Source of the DNA: Stomorhina lunata
Taxonomy: Eukaryota; Arthropoda; Insecta; Diptera; Rhiniidae
DNA length: 64,000 nt
Reading direction: 5' to 3'
NCBI GenBank assembly: GCA_933228675.1
Contig: OW121740.1
Coordinates: forward strand, 79,776,899-79,840,898
The notes under the pieces are model-generated. The model searched no databases. It saw nothing but the letters and a program-made list of their open reading frames with translations, and was not told the origin of the DNA. Within the stretch, counting starts at the first letter, position 1; every line of letters starts with the position of its first letter. Shown here in pieces: positions 43,069 through 55,219 of this stretch. The position numbers were made by a program, and so were the translations under genes.

Positions 43069-45476
43069 TAGTCAGGAAGCCTGGTAAGAACCGTCTTTGC
43101 CTCGACTCGCGAAAATTGAATGATTTGACAAAAAAATATGCATACCCTCTTCCCCACATTAATGGTCTTCTAAGTCGTCTACAGAACACTCATTTTATAT
43201 CTGGTATTGACCTAAAGGATGCCTTTTGGCAAATACCATTAGATGAGTCTTCGAAAGAAAAAACGGCATTTGCAGTACCTGGCCGGCCACTGTATCATTT
43301 TACAGTCATGCCTTTCGGGCTCTGCAACGCCGCACAGAGAATGAGCCGACTGATGGATAAAGTCATTCCTGGCCGGCTCAGAGAAAATGTTTTTATTTAT
43401 TTGGATGACTTGTTAGTCTGCACTCCAGATTTCAAAAGTCATATTGACACATTAAATGAGGTAGCCAAATGCTTAAGAGATGCGAATCTGACAATTAATG
43501 TTGAGAAGAGTAGATTTTGCCAAAAACAGATAAAATATTTGGGATATATTGTAGGCCAAGGCACATTACGAACTGACAAATCAAAAGTAGAAGCTATAAG
43601 TAACTTTCCACTTCCCAAAACTGCTCGGCAAATTCGTCGATTCGTAGGTATGACGGGGTGGTATCGTCAGTTTATACCAAATTATGCAGAATTAGCAGCT
43701 CCCCTTACAGACTGTTTAAAAAAGAGCGAGAAATTTCAAATAACTCCGGAAGCAGAAGAATCGTTTGAGAAGTTGAAAGAAGCTTTAACAACCGCACCCA
43801 TACTTGTACAGCCTGATTTTAATAAGCCATTTAGTATCCAGTGTGATGCTTCTAGAGTAGGTGTAGGAGGTGTTCTTGTTCAGACTGACGAAGACGGAGT
43901 AGAACATCCTATTGCTTACGTCTCACAGAAGCTGAATAAGGCCCAAAAGAATTACACAGTAACGGAATTGGAGTGTTTGGCGGCTATCATTTGTCTTAAG
44001 AGATTCAGACCGTACGTGGAAGGGTTACAATTCAAAATAGTCACAGACCATAGTAGTCTACGTTGGCTTATGTCTCAAAAAGATTTATCTGGGAGACTCG
44101 GTAGATGGAGCCTTAAATTACAGTCCTTTGACTTCACTATAGAATATAGGAAAGGTTCCGCAAATATAGTTCCAGACACATTGTCCAGAGGCGCTGAGGT
44201 AGAAGAAATCAATGCTCCTTCAATTTCTTCAGAAGTAGATTTACAATCTGAGTACTTTAAATCCGTAGAATATAACGATCTGAAAGAAAAAATCTTACAA
44301 TATCAAAAAAATTTCCCAGATACCTGTGTATCTGATGGCTATGTGTATCAGAGAGTTAAATTCCGAAAAGGAGAGTTGGATGATGAGTCGTCGTTATGGC
44401 GTCTTTGGCTTCCTTTGGAACTAAGGGAAGCTGTAATTGAAAGTAACCATAATATTAATTCTTGTCATGGTGGGTTTGCCAAAACTCTGAATAGAGTACG
44501 CGAGAAATATTTCTGGCCTAAAATGGGAAAAGACATTAAAATATTCACTTCAAAATGCGATGTATGCAAATGCTCAAAACCAACTAACCAGATTTTACGT
44601 CCCCCAATGGGTAAACAAATGCATACAGACCGGCCTTTTCAACGTATATACATGGATCTATTGGGCCCATATCCTAGGACTAAAATGGGTAACAATATGG
44701 TTTTTGTGGCATTAGATCACTTTACTAAATACATCTTCCTTAAACCTCTGAAAAAAGCAACAAGTTCATCAATTAATAATTATATAGAAGAGAATATTTT
44801 CCATAAATTTGGCGTGCCCCAATATGTCCATTCAGATAATGGGAAGCAATTTGTGTCCGCTCAAATGTCAGATTTTTTAAAGTCATATGGAATAGAACAT
44901 ATCCAAACTGCTTTGTATTCGCCGCAGGCAAACGCCTCGGAACGTACTAACAGAGAGTTCTTAGTCAAGTTACGTATTTTAATTAAGGAAAAGCAAGACC
45001 AATGGGATAAATATGTTTCCAGTATCGCAAGCATATTGAGAAGTGACTACCATGATTCTTTAAAATGTTCACCATTCTTCGCTTTATTCGGCTATAATAT
45101 GATACAACATGCTTCCGCTTACCCAATTTTAGAAAAGATAGGTTTATCACAAAACGGTCAGGCAAATTTTATTACTAATGATGAAAAAATAGGTTTACTG
45201 CATGACAGAATACGTGATAATTTAAGGGTAGCACACGAAAGAGCAACCAGAACTTACAACCTTAGATGCAGGAACGTTAGTTTTCGAGAGGGCCAAGAAG
45301 TGTACAGGAAAAATAGGGCACAAAGTGAGTTCCAAAAAGGTATCAATTCTAAACTCTTACCATTATATATTAAATGTAGAGTTCGAAAAAGACTTGGGTC
45401 ATCTTTGTACCAACTAGAAACGTTAAATGGCAAATATATAGGACGCTTTCATGCAAAAGACATCAAAGCCTTTTAG
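42054..45476 (+). CDS. pol: pol of the long-LTR gypsy element: protease, reverse transcriptase, RNase H, integrase
   Basis: Intact 1140-codon frame with every expected domain. The protease has LLDSGAS (Asp about residue 151). The reverse transcriptase has GIDLKDAFWQIPL, MPFGLCNAAQRMSRLMD and YLDD (residues 449-452). RNase H has IQCDASRVGVGG, TELECLAA and TDHSSLRWL. The integrase has an H-H-C-C module (NHNINSCHGG, CDVCKC) and the DDE triad at about Asp868 (MDLLGPY), Asp928 (VHSDNGKQF) and Glu963 (ANASERTNREF), a D-35-E spacing. It ends FHAKDIKAF. The true start is probably by frameshift from gag, so the ATG at 42054 marks only the open frame. Its first third (to 43068) is the second unit of the tandem duplication. 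No inactivating change is visible. Confidence 0.93.
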   Translation: MQKSPGKQPGEREVEGNSFSLKYPSNTENFNFRLNSVDKKLDTNSENGLNTNGTTRLLSEDNDYVDRLDFDKMNGKNNEDSLHSRKMRYEEARSEIFGNRVSKRIVKCRKRSEKRKNFKKLIESTVLDNINDERPYVKILLDVVEVYGLLDSGASISVLGKGCEDLMTRLKLKVNKLSSSLRTADGGRQTIIGYTEIPVTYKGSKKNVLFYLSPSLRQEVYLGVNFWKSFSVAPEIFLSEISTDNSQFCEDPELHQLSLVEQADLKKVIDAFPSYSKLGLGKTDKGIHTIDTGDSVPFKIKHYPLSPPRQQEAYAELDRMIALGVIEESESPYCSPIVLVRKPGKNRLCLDSRKLNDLTKKYAYPLPHINGLLSRLQNTHFISGIDLKDAFWQIPLDESSKEKTAFAVPGRPLYHFTVMPFGLCNAAQRMSRLMDKVIPGRLRENVFIYLDDLLVCTPDFKSHIDTLNEVAKCLRDANLTINVEKSRFCQKQIKYLGYIVGQGTLRTDKSKVEAISNFPLPKTARQIRRFVGMTGWYRQFIPNYAELAAPLTDCLKKSEKFQITPEAEESFEKLKEALTTAPILVQPDFNKPFSIQCDASRVGVGGVLVQTDEDGVEHPIAYVSQKLNKAQKNYTVTELECLAAIICLKRFRPYVEGLQFKIVTDHSSLRWLMSQKDLSGRLGRWSLKLQSFDFTIEYRKGSANIVPDTLSRGAEVEEINAPSISSEVDLQSEYFKSVEYNDLKEKILQYQKNFPDTCVSDGYVYQRVKFRKGELDDESSLWRLWLPLELREAVIESNHNINSCHGGFAKTLNRVREKYFWPKMGKDIKIFTSKCDVCKCSKPTNQILRPPMGKQMHTDRPFQRIYMDLLGPYPRTKMGNNMVFVALDHFTKYIFLKPLKKATSSSINNYIEENIFHKFGVPQYVHSDNGKQFVSAQMSDFLKSYGIEHIQTALYSPQANASERTNREFLVKLRILIKEKQDQWDKYVSSIASILRSDYHDSLKCSPFFALFGYNMIQHASAYPILEKIGLSQNGQANFITNDEKIGLLHDRIRDNLRVAHERATRTYNLRCRNVSFREGQEVYRKNRAQSEFQKGINSKLLPLYIKCRVRKRLGSSLYQLETLNGKYIGRFHAKDIKAF

Positions 45477-45604
45477 CACGAAAAATATTTTATTATCATC
45501 TTTGAAAACACACAATTATCTTCAAAATACAATTAGGCCTTATCACAAAAAAAAATCGTTTTCCTTTTTTTCAACTTCCGCAAGATCAGTTTTCAAAGAA
45601 GGTT

Positions 45605-48363
45605 TATTACAGATTTTTTTTTAAATCATTAAATGTTTAATTATGAAAACACGGCCTTTTTATTTGTCACAACGTGTAACAAATAAAGTTGTGAAGCAGT
45701 ACACTGTATTTAGATTAGACCCAAACCACATACATTTGACTGTACAGTACATATCACAGATAAGAAAGATGTGAAACGATTTTACAAGTCAGAGTGAGAA
45801 AAAGCCCGAAGATGTCTTAATAAAACTGCTCTAAATGTCAAAATAACCAAAGAAGAAAAAAAAAATACTCTCTCCGGTTTGAACCGTTTGGTAAAGTCAC
45901 GATCGTAAGTGAATTTCCGTCGCTACTTGTCTAACTCTCGACCGATCATCATCTTTGTAAGAGATATTAAGATAAAAAAATTATTAAAATCGGTTTTAAT
46001 CTATTAAAATAAACATTTCTAAATAAAATACTAATTAAGTTTAAAAGAAAAATTGTCACGAAAAATCATTTTTGGCGATATTTCGCAAGTTTTTTTTAAT
46101 AATCTAAATCTTATAAACTATCAATCACGTGATGAATAATTTCAATTTTTAATCGTGGACAATTAAGAATCATATAAAAAAATGTAGATTTAAATTATAA
46201 ATTGCTATGAAATCATCATTTGTGAGACTATTTTTGTGGCAAAATTGAAAGTATTACGCAATATAAAACAAATCGCGGATAAAGCACGTTTAGCTTTTAA
46301 GGGAGCTCAAACACAGAAGTGTTACGTAATACTATAAATCGGCAGGCCTTTGGTCATCCATTCCTACAATGACCAAATCTGCGTCATAAATCTTAACTCC
46401 AATGGAACTACAAGACAAACTAATAGGAACATTTTTGCGTTGCTCAGCAAAATTTATTTGGTCAACTATAGCTTAAATGGGTCATCGAAATAGCTTTCAG
46501 TATTCTACACTTTCCTGCAGAATTGGCATAGTCAACTTTAATCCAAGTGTCGTTCAAGCTACATGGGTCAAAACATGCGTCGTCAGCCCTAAACTCCAAT
46601 AAAATAACTTCTCAGCTTCACATCAGCCTAATAACCTGGACCACATATGCTTCACAAACCCTAAACATCAATAGAATACGCCCGGAACCTAATCAATCTT
46701 AACCATCTAACTAGAGTCAGAATTCAACACCTTCCAGTCAACCAGAGTTTAGATATCTCCGAGATCAGTGTTGCCTAATAGTGACCAAATCTTCATCTTG
46801 ATTGGATCTTCCTAGAACACCTCATCAGGAGTAAATGTCCAAAGGGAGTATTTGTATTTAATTTTTAAAATAAGAACCATATCAATTTCAACCAATTATG
46901 AATTTATCAAATTATGAGTATTAATATTTAAATAATTTTAACAAAATTTCAATTTTGTAGAATAGTGTTTAATTCTATTCCTACTTAAGTTTTGTGACGT
47001 CATTTACAATTTTTATTTTTCAATGAATAAAATATCGAATTCTTCTTGAATTATGGTGACGTCACAAACATGTAATGAATGGAATTTTTTTTTAAGAAGT
47101 AAAGCAAATAAACAAGACAAATTGTAAAATTGTAATTTCACAAAGAAGAAGAGAAAGATCGTAATGATCATCCACACTAATTTTATTATCTTAGTTCATA
47201 ATTATCATATCATAAACTTCATTATCTTAACTTAAAATAACCCAGTAGGAAATATAAAATTGAAAACGATTACCATAAAAACTCTTTTTGATTATCATTA
47301 TTATTATTATGATTTAATTACTATTTTTACTTAGTATTTATTTACTTCTATTAACAAATTAGTTACATGATTATTATTTCCTTTACACTAGATCTGATGT
47401 AGCATGTTTGAATTTATGAAGTAAATTCTTTACATAGCAATACCTGAATATTTACATTTGTAAAAAGCTCATGTAAAGTTTTTACACAATTATTAACGTC
47501 TTTATTTACCTATGTAAAGTGGCAACTAATGTGATTTTTTTTAAGAAACATTACTAAAGTTTATTTTATGAATTTACAGCAACTTCAAGGCGTATAAATT
47601 GGGCCCAATAAATACATCTTCGGAGTTCAAAAAGAATTCAAAAGAAACGCATCGTTCAACGTTTAGTTGCAAAACCCGGGTAAATTATTCCTGATTCGAT
47701 ATCCATGCCAATGGATCACGTACTGTAAGTCCATTTATTCAAACATGTTTTCGATTTTTAACAATTTATATAATACAATAAGTTATTTACTAATTTAATT
47801 GAATCAAGTTATTGTACCCATAAGGTGTACTTTCGAAATTAATATTGTTATTTTTATAAACCGAAATTTTATGCGAATTGATATAGTTTTTCTAATTTCT
47901 ACAAACGATAAACCTAATTTACCTATTTTAATAAATGAATTGTAACGTATTAAATATGGAGTAGAGAATTTTTCATTGGGAGTATTAGATACATCAAAAT
48001 GTTGTGGATATCTGAGGTAATGTAAAATATAATTTAGGGAGTGACTATAAACTATTGGGCACGAAAGTTGCTTAGGGTAATATGGTTAGGGTACTAAGTG
48101 TCCAAGCGATCCTCCATCTTTCGCTCTTTAAAAAAATTTATTCGGCAGTGATTTTAGCAATAGACATATTTGTAATTTTAGTAAGTATTTCAGTTAGATA
48201 AATCTTGGAATGAGAATTTTCTTTTCTTTGTCAGTAGACGCTATCTTAGTCTAGTCAAGGACCCTCCCTATTGCCGGCGAGCTTAGCCCATCTTCAAGCA
48301 TTCCAAGTGAGACTAGATTAAGATGAAACAGCAAATGACTTTCAAAACTGATCTACTGCAACA
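45605..48363 (+). repeat. 3' LTR of the long-LTR gypsy element
   Basis: 2759 bp, nearly identical to 35948-38665. Its first dinucleotide is TA instead of TG. A purine stretch (TCAAAGAAGG) lies just upstream. The GTAT duplication follows its CA end. Confidence 0.93.
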
Positions 48364-48466
48364 GTATATATTTTTCTCAGTAAAAGGGTTTTTCTTTATT
48401 CACTTTATAAAAAATCTTAGCTCTCCACTTTTATAAAAAAAATTTTAGTTCTAGGTTCTTTATTAT

Positions 48467-48483
48467 CCATTACGACTGCGCCA
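48467..48483 (-). other. Errantivirus primer-binding site (Ser-tRNA type)
   Basis: The element strand reads TGGCGCAGTCGTAATGG, beginning with the last base of the 5' LTR. TGGCGCAGTCG is the characteristic primer site of 17.6/297-type errantiviruses. Confidence 0.85.
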
Positions 48484-48863
48484 GTAATGAAAAGCAAGAT
48501 TTTGTTCTTCGAATCTTTATTTAAGACTGACTGAAAAATAAAATTGACTTAAAATATATACTTAAACTATTTCGAATACTCCCATGAGTTTGCTTACTGT
48601 AACTTGAGCCGCGAATTCTTTCTTGGTGGGATTGTTTATGCCACCAAGAAATCATCAGCTTTTTCAAAAACAAACAAAGATATCTTGGTGGTCATTTTTA
48701 TGACACCAAGGGATCTTTTCAATCATTCTTGCTTTTAATTAAATTTGTTTATTTATTTATATTTATTTTCGCCACTGTCATCTAAAATACACTTCCAGAT
48801 ACAGTGGGTACAGAAGTGGAATCCTTAGATACAGTGGGTAAAGAAGTGGAGGGTTCTGTAACT
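48483..48863 (-). repeat. Errantivirus 5' LTR
   Basis: 381 bp, with two differences from the 3' LTR (near 48629 and 48680). It begins AGTTACAG on the element strand and is followed by the TATAGG duplication on its outer side. Confidence 0.95.
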
Positions 48864-48869
48864 TATAGG

Positions 48870-50856
48870 CTCACGATATAACAAATTTTAAATTTTCAAT
48901 AAGAAAAAGTAAAAAAAACTTCTCGTTTATTCGGTGTTAGACCAGAGTCTCTCGAATTTCAATTTTGATTTCTAAAAACGCACTCGAGCAGTAAAAAAAA
49001 TGTCACCTAATTCTTATGGACAAAAGTGGTTTTAATTACTTTGCAAAGTACTTTGCCGTCCTAGAAGTTTTTCTTTATTTTTTGCTTTAATTTTATCTTA
49101 TCCTAACTACTGGGTTACGCAGTGTGTTGATGAAGTCCGTAGTGGGACAAAAAAAAAAAAAAAAAATGCGGTATACAACACTGTTAAGAGTCACATAGTT
49201 TCTTCAGAATTCCTTTTAAATACACTGTGATCGATTTTGATAACTTTTTTTACCGACAAAAGGGATAACTACAGTTTAAAGATAATTCGAGTACGCTGGT
49301 GCTAGTCGATTATTTAGGTAAGCTCTAGTTTCCAAGATTTAGAGTTATTTAAAAATGAGGGAAGTTGCGCAATAAATAAACTCGAAAACTGTTCATTTTC
49401 TTGAACTTAGTAAACAAATCGAAATTCGACAACAAAATTATCTTTCAGAAACACTAATATTTTTTAATTCGAGCAGTCGTTTTGGAAATAAATTTTTTCG
49501 TTTGCAAAACTACAGTAAAACTTTTTAATTAAATATTTGATGTCCCATAATTTTTGAAATCCCCTTTTTAATAAATATTTTAATCTTTTTTTTTTGAATC
49601 CCCTTTATAACGCTTTTGTCTTAATCGCCAACAAAGCAACAACAAAATATGTGGCAAATAAAGAAAGGATAAAACTGAAAAATATTGTGTGTTTCTGTTC
49701 AGATGATAATCTTCGCTGTCTGTTGATATTAAACAATAATTCGTATTTATTCTGTCTCGCAAATGAGATATAATGTGTCGAAATGCGTCGACAAAAGGTT
49801 TTTCAAACAAATATTTATTACAATTGTTTAAAATCAAAATATTTTAAACACAAAAATTAATTTATTTTGAATTTAAATTTTTGTATATTTAGCTTATTTT
49901 ATAAACATTTAAAATTTACTGGAATTTTGAATTATATGCTTTTGTGAATGATAAGTTAACGCAAGTTTACTTTAATATGTAAAAAATAAAAAGAATTTAC
50001 TTATCTGGAATCAACCCAACGGTGAACATCATCTTTTCAATAAACTCTATATTGAATTGAATCTAACGTCTTACCTTTTTTTAACCGCCAAATCTAACAT
50101 CTCTAATTCCTTTATAGTTTCTCCTGGCAATGAGAAATTATAAAGCCACGTAAAAAAGTACCTAACCTAGCGTAAAACTATATCCCTTGGTTGAGCAGGC
50201 TTCCAATCCAAAACCCTATAACAGTCCAAATCTAACCTGTTCAACCAACCTAACTTGTTCATGGTCCTTCAGGTGCCAAAACGTATGAGCGGCAGCATTA
50301 AGTCAGCTATTAACACCTAAGGTCAGTGAAACATTTATTGGTCCTAAAAACGTTTAATCAAAACTTCACTAAATTATCAAAAAATCATCCAGCAACATCA
50401 AGAATTACATCAGAAGTTTACATCCAAATTAAGCCGCTAAAAAAGAATTAAAAACAAAGACAGATTTGTGTAACTATTTAAGGCCATGGTAGGCAAAAAT
50501 AGAACATAGGAAATATCAATATTTTGGTCATTGAACAAATAAAGAGACTAAGAACAAATAAATATTTTCTTGTCTCCTTTTACATGTGTTTTGTTGTTGC
50601 AAATCATACAAATGAGTGTTTTTCGTATTTTTGTTTGTTTTTTATTTTTTTGTTGGTTCGTGTTGTGTATATGAAAATTACGATTGGTGCTCGGCCCCCG
50701 ATCATGATTTAAAGCCAAAAATTAAAAAAAGGTTAATATATAAATTTTTACAAACGAATGTAAATTAAAAGAAAAATCATATATTAAAAAATACATAAAA
50801 ATCTAGAAAAGAAACCGAAAAAATCCCGTTAAAAGCAAAAACAATTATACTGAAAA
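48870..50856. other. AT-rich DNA without recognised features
   Basis: About 2 kb beyond the errantivirus with no long frame, no transposon end and no repeat shared within the window. A pure A run of about 18 is at 49150-49167. Confidence 0.5.
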
Positions 50857-51639
50857 AACAAGTAAGAAAGTGCTATAGTCGGTCAAGCCCGACCATACAA
50901 TACCCTTCACCACTAAGGTCAAAGGTGTTCTTTTTCCTGTATAAAGACAAATATTTGCTAAATTTTGTCATCATACAAACATTTTCTCAAAACTTATATA
51001 CATAAGCCGTTTTCGTCATTTGGACTTATATGAGAGCTAGGGTCAAAGGTGGACCGATTATTATGAAATTTGGCAAATTGATTACAGTTGCTACAAAAAT
51101 TATGTATGCAAAAAATAAACTTAAAATTGTCATTATCTTCGGATACGAGCGTTATAGTGAATTTTGTCTCATTTAGTGCGATAACTTGTATGGGAGCTAT
51201 GGTCAAATGTGGACCGATTTCAACGAAATTACAAATTACAGTGATGTAGGTTAACATAAGCAGTATTTGTTTTAAATTTCATGAAAAAATATTGATTTTT
51301 GTGGCTAATATATCAATTCCGGAAAGTGGGACCAATGGGAGGTACCATAAATAATGAACCGATTTTGACGAATTTCAATAGCCATGGTCCCATTATCAAA
51401 AAAATTATCTGTGCCAAATTTCATCAGATTATCTTTAGAATTGCGACCTGTAGTTTGATTACAAGGTTTTCATGGGGGTCCAGCCAGCCAGACGGACGGA
51501 CATCGCTAAATCGACTCAGAAAGTGATTCTAGGCCTATTGGTATACTAAAAGATGGGTCTAAGACAAATATTTCTATGCGTTACATACATCAGCACAAAC
51601 TTATAATACCCTTTCCACCTATGGTGGTGAAGGGTATAA
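50857..51639 (+). mobile_element. Complete small hairpin element (second subfamily)
   Basis: 783-bp non-coding element. The left end AACAAGTAAGAAAGTGCTAT is followed by a hairpin (GTCGG/CCCGAC), then TACCCTTCACCAC. The right end has CAGCCAGCCAGACGGACGG, CATCGCTAAATCGACTCAG and the terminal ACCCTTTCCACCTATGGTGG hairpin with GAAGGGTATAA. A truncated copy is at 11195-11824. It shares its architecture, though not its body, with the larger hairpin elements of this window. Confidence 0.8.
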
Positions 51640-51709
51640 TTAAGAAAACGCATTTTTAACGTGTTAAAAAAAAACAACAACTAGACTAGCAAAGTGAATA
51701 CAGCACATA

Positions 51710-52470
51710 CAGTGGTTCAAACGTATAATCGGACATCGGTATAACACTTAGTTTAAGTGCTTTTATAACAAGATCTTTTTCAATAAAAAATTCTTTTTGA
51801 TGAATTTCGCTATAAAAATTATTTTATTTGTCTATAAAACCAAAAAAGAGAAAAAACAACAATTTATTTCATAAAAAAACAAAAAATATCAAAAATAATT
51901 CATATTTTTAGATCAAACGAATAATCGGACATAATAATAAATACAGACTTTTAAACAACTTAGAAAAAAAATTATTATTTCGTAGCACACCCTTTGGATT
52001 CAATAACATTTCTGAGTCTGTTTGCATCGAATTGACCAAATTGGCGCACACTTCCGACGGAATATTGTTCCACTCATGTAACAACGCTGATTTTAGTTCA
52101 TTTATATTGTTATAGCTGTTTTTATACACTCTACGACCTAGTTCATCCCATAAATTCTCCATGACATTTAAGTCTGAGGATTGTGGGGGAGGACTCAACA
52201 GCTTAGGGCAATGGTGCATCAGCCAGAGCTTCACAACGGTAGATGTGTGCTTAGGGTCATTGTATTGGTAGAAAGCAAACTTGTTTAAAAACCAAGTTTT
52301 TCTGCGCTCTGCTTAACATTTTGCTTTATAATATCTAAATAGACAAACTTGTCCATTTTTCCATCTATTAAATGCAAATTTCCAACACCAGCACTTGACA
52401 TACAGCCCCAAACCATTACAGACCCTCCCCCATAACTGTCGCACTTTACACAATAAAGAGTTATGTGATA
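51710..52470 (-). mobile_element. Tc1-like element fragment (minus strand)
   Basis: The outer end begins CAGTGGTTCAAACG after a TA dinucleotide (51708-51709). The segment CAAACGTATAATCGGACAT at the tip recurs about 195 bp further in (CAAACGAATAATCGGACAT, 51914), an IR/DR arrangement known in some Tc1 elements. The coding part is the C-terminal half of a transposase. It forms the left arm of a head-to-head pair with 52490-53292. Confidence 0.8.
51908..52440 (-). pseudogene. Tc1 transposase C-terminal half, broken
   Basis: The open part (52234-51908) has the Glu of the DDE triad in SSDLNVMENLWDELGRR and the usual HEWNNIPSEVCANLVNSM tail. Upstream, in another frame, are the YNDPKHTS and GCMSSAGVGNLH-like segments. 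The second catalytic Asp appears replaced by Tyr (YQYNDPKH). The N-terminal DNA-binding half is missing. Confidence 0.85.
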
Positions 52471-52489
52471 CGGTAAATTATTAATTTAC

Positions 52490-54091
<1,602 letters not shown>

Positions 54092-54600
54092 GAAAAAAGT
54101 GCAAGGTCGTGACTATATAGGTCCGATTCTACTATCAAAATGTAGTAAAAGCCTATACTCAGTTTGGCCAAGTTAGTGACCGTTTTATTTTTATGGGCCT
54201 CCAAAGTTTCCCAATATTATGATGATGCCTAAAAAAGGTGTCATCAGTTTTTACCAAATAGCTAATCAACACTTAAAAATATCGCTTATCTATATTTGGC
54301 AAAAATGTAGCGAAGAGTATGGCGAATATTTTTTTGCTAAAATTTTAATATAAAAATGTATTTTATTGCAGACATTTTTTAAAAAAGTTAAAGAAAAATT
54401 TTTTTGTTTTTAATTTTTTGATCATAACTTTTTGGAAATCCTGATTTTTCCTACACTATATTTGGGAAAATTGTAGCCACAGCAAGGCTAAATAACTTTT
54501 GTGAACACACCATTATAATCTGAACGTGTCTAGATACCAAAAATAGGTAATATAGACTCCCTTGTGAAAACAAAATTAAATTTTTCACTCAAATTTAAGC
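54092..54600 (+). repeat. Large inverted repeat, left arm
   Basis: It pairs with 55220-55704. Strong blocks include GTGCAAGGTCGTGACTATAT, CTTTGGAG/CTCCAAAG..TTTCCCAATATTA, GATGCCTAAAAAAGGTGTCA and TGTAGCCACAG. I judge identity at roughly 85% over about 450-500 bp. No terminal duplication or transposase was found. Confidence 0.8.
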
Positions 54601-55219
54601 ACATAAAAAATGTTGAAAATTGCTTTTTGATAGAATCGTTTGACGGTTAAAATGTTTCAAGTGGTACAAGCGATGATTTTTTTAATCACATGTTAACTCC
54701 AGTTGCTATAAATGCAATTAATATATTGAAATTTAAATGAAATCCTATAAAAAAGTGTCAGATTCGGTGTACTATTGACTACTTTTGCCTCTAGATTCCT
54801 TATTTTTTGTCGAAATTTCATCACAGACATCTCTTTTTAAAGTTTTTGACAGTATCTAGTTTTGAGTTTTTAAAAATGTTGCAGCAAATTGGCGCAAGGT
54901 GGCGGTATTGCCATGTTTCTTACAATTGTATTAAATACATTTTATTTGGATGTTTTTCGATGTTGGTACATTCAGAAAAAAATTAGACCAAATACTCCTG
55001 AAAAAAGTTGCGAAACATAGTTAAACCACATTTTTTAGTTTTTGTTATTAAAAATACGATTTCCGTATGTAACCTCAAAATAGCGTCATCTTTTTATAGA
55101 AATCAGAAACAAAAAAGTCGTAGAACAGACATTGATTTTAAAACCTCAGAGATTTATTTTCCACAACAAAAAAGTTCTTTTTCGCAAAAATACGTTTTTG
55201 AGATATTGCTAATAATAAA

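Larger units (their letters stand above)
35948..48363 (+). mobile_element. Long-LTR Ty3/gypsy element (Osvaldo/Ulysses-like), nested in the errantivirus leader
   Basis: The LTRs are 2.72 kb (35948-38665) and 2.76 kb (45605-48363), with the 4-bp duplication GTAT on both sides (35944-35947, 48364-48367). Apart from a ~40-bp indel near their start they differ at only a handful of sites. The termini are TGTTACAG...TGCAACA (the right copy has TA as first dinucleotide). The primer site TGGCGCCCAACGG (from 38670) matches the Lys-tRNA type. It has gag and pol and no env. Long LTRs and a Lys-tRNA primer fit the Osvaldo/Ulysses lineage; that placement is inference. The interior contains a 1547-bp tandem duplication over the gag/pol junction. 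Confidence 0.93.
29168..48863 (-). mobile_element. Errantivirus (env-bearing Ty3/gypsy, 17.6/297/ZAM-type), minus strand, interrupted by another LTR element
   Basis: The 381-bp LTRs at 29168-29548 and 48483-48863 differ at only two sites. A 6-bp duplication TATAGG flanks the element (29162-29167, 48864-48869). On the element strand the LTR starts AGTTACAG. The primer site at 48467-48483 is TGGCGCAGTCGTAATGG, the Ser-tRNA type used by 17.6/297-like elements. The purine tract GATGGGGG precedes the 3' LTR. Gene order is gag, protease, reverse transcriptase-RNase H-integrase, env. Without the 12.4-kb insertion (35948-48367) it is about 7.3 kb, the usual size. Coding is broken at four places: one stop and one frameshift in pol, and one of each in env. 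Confidence 0.93.
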
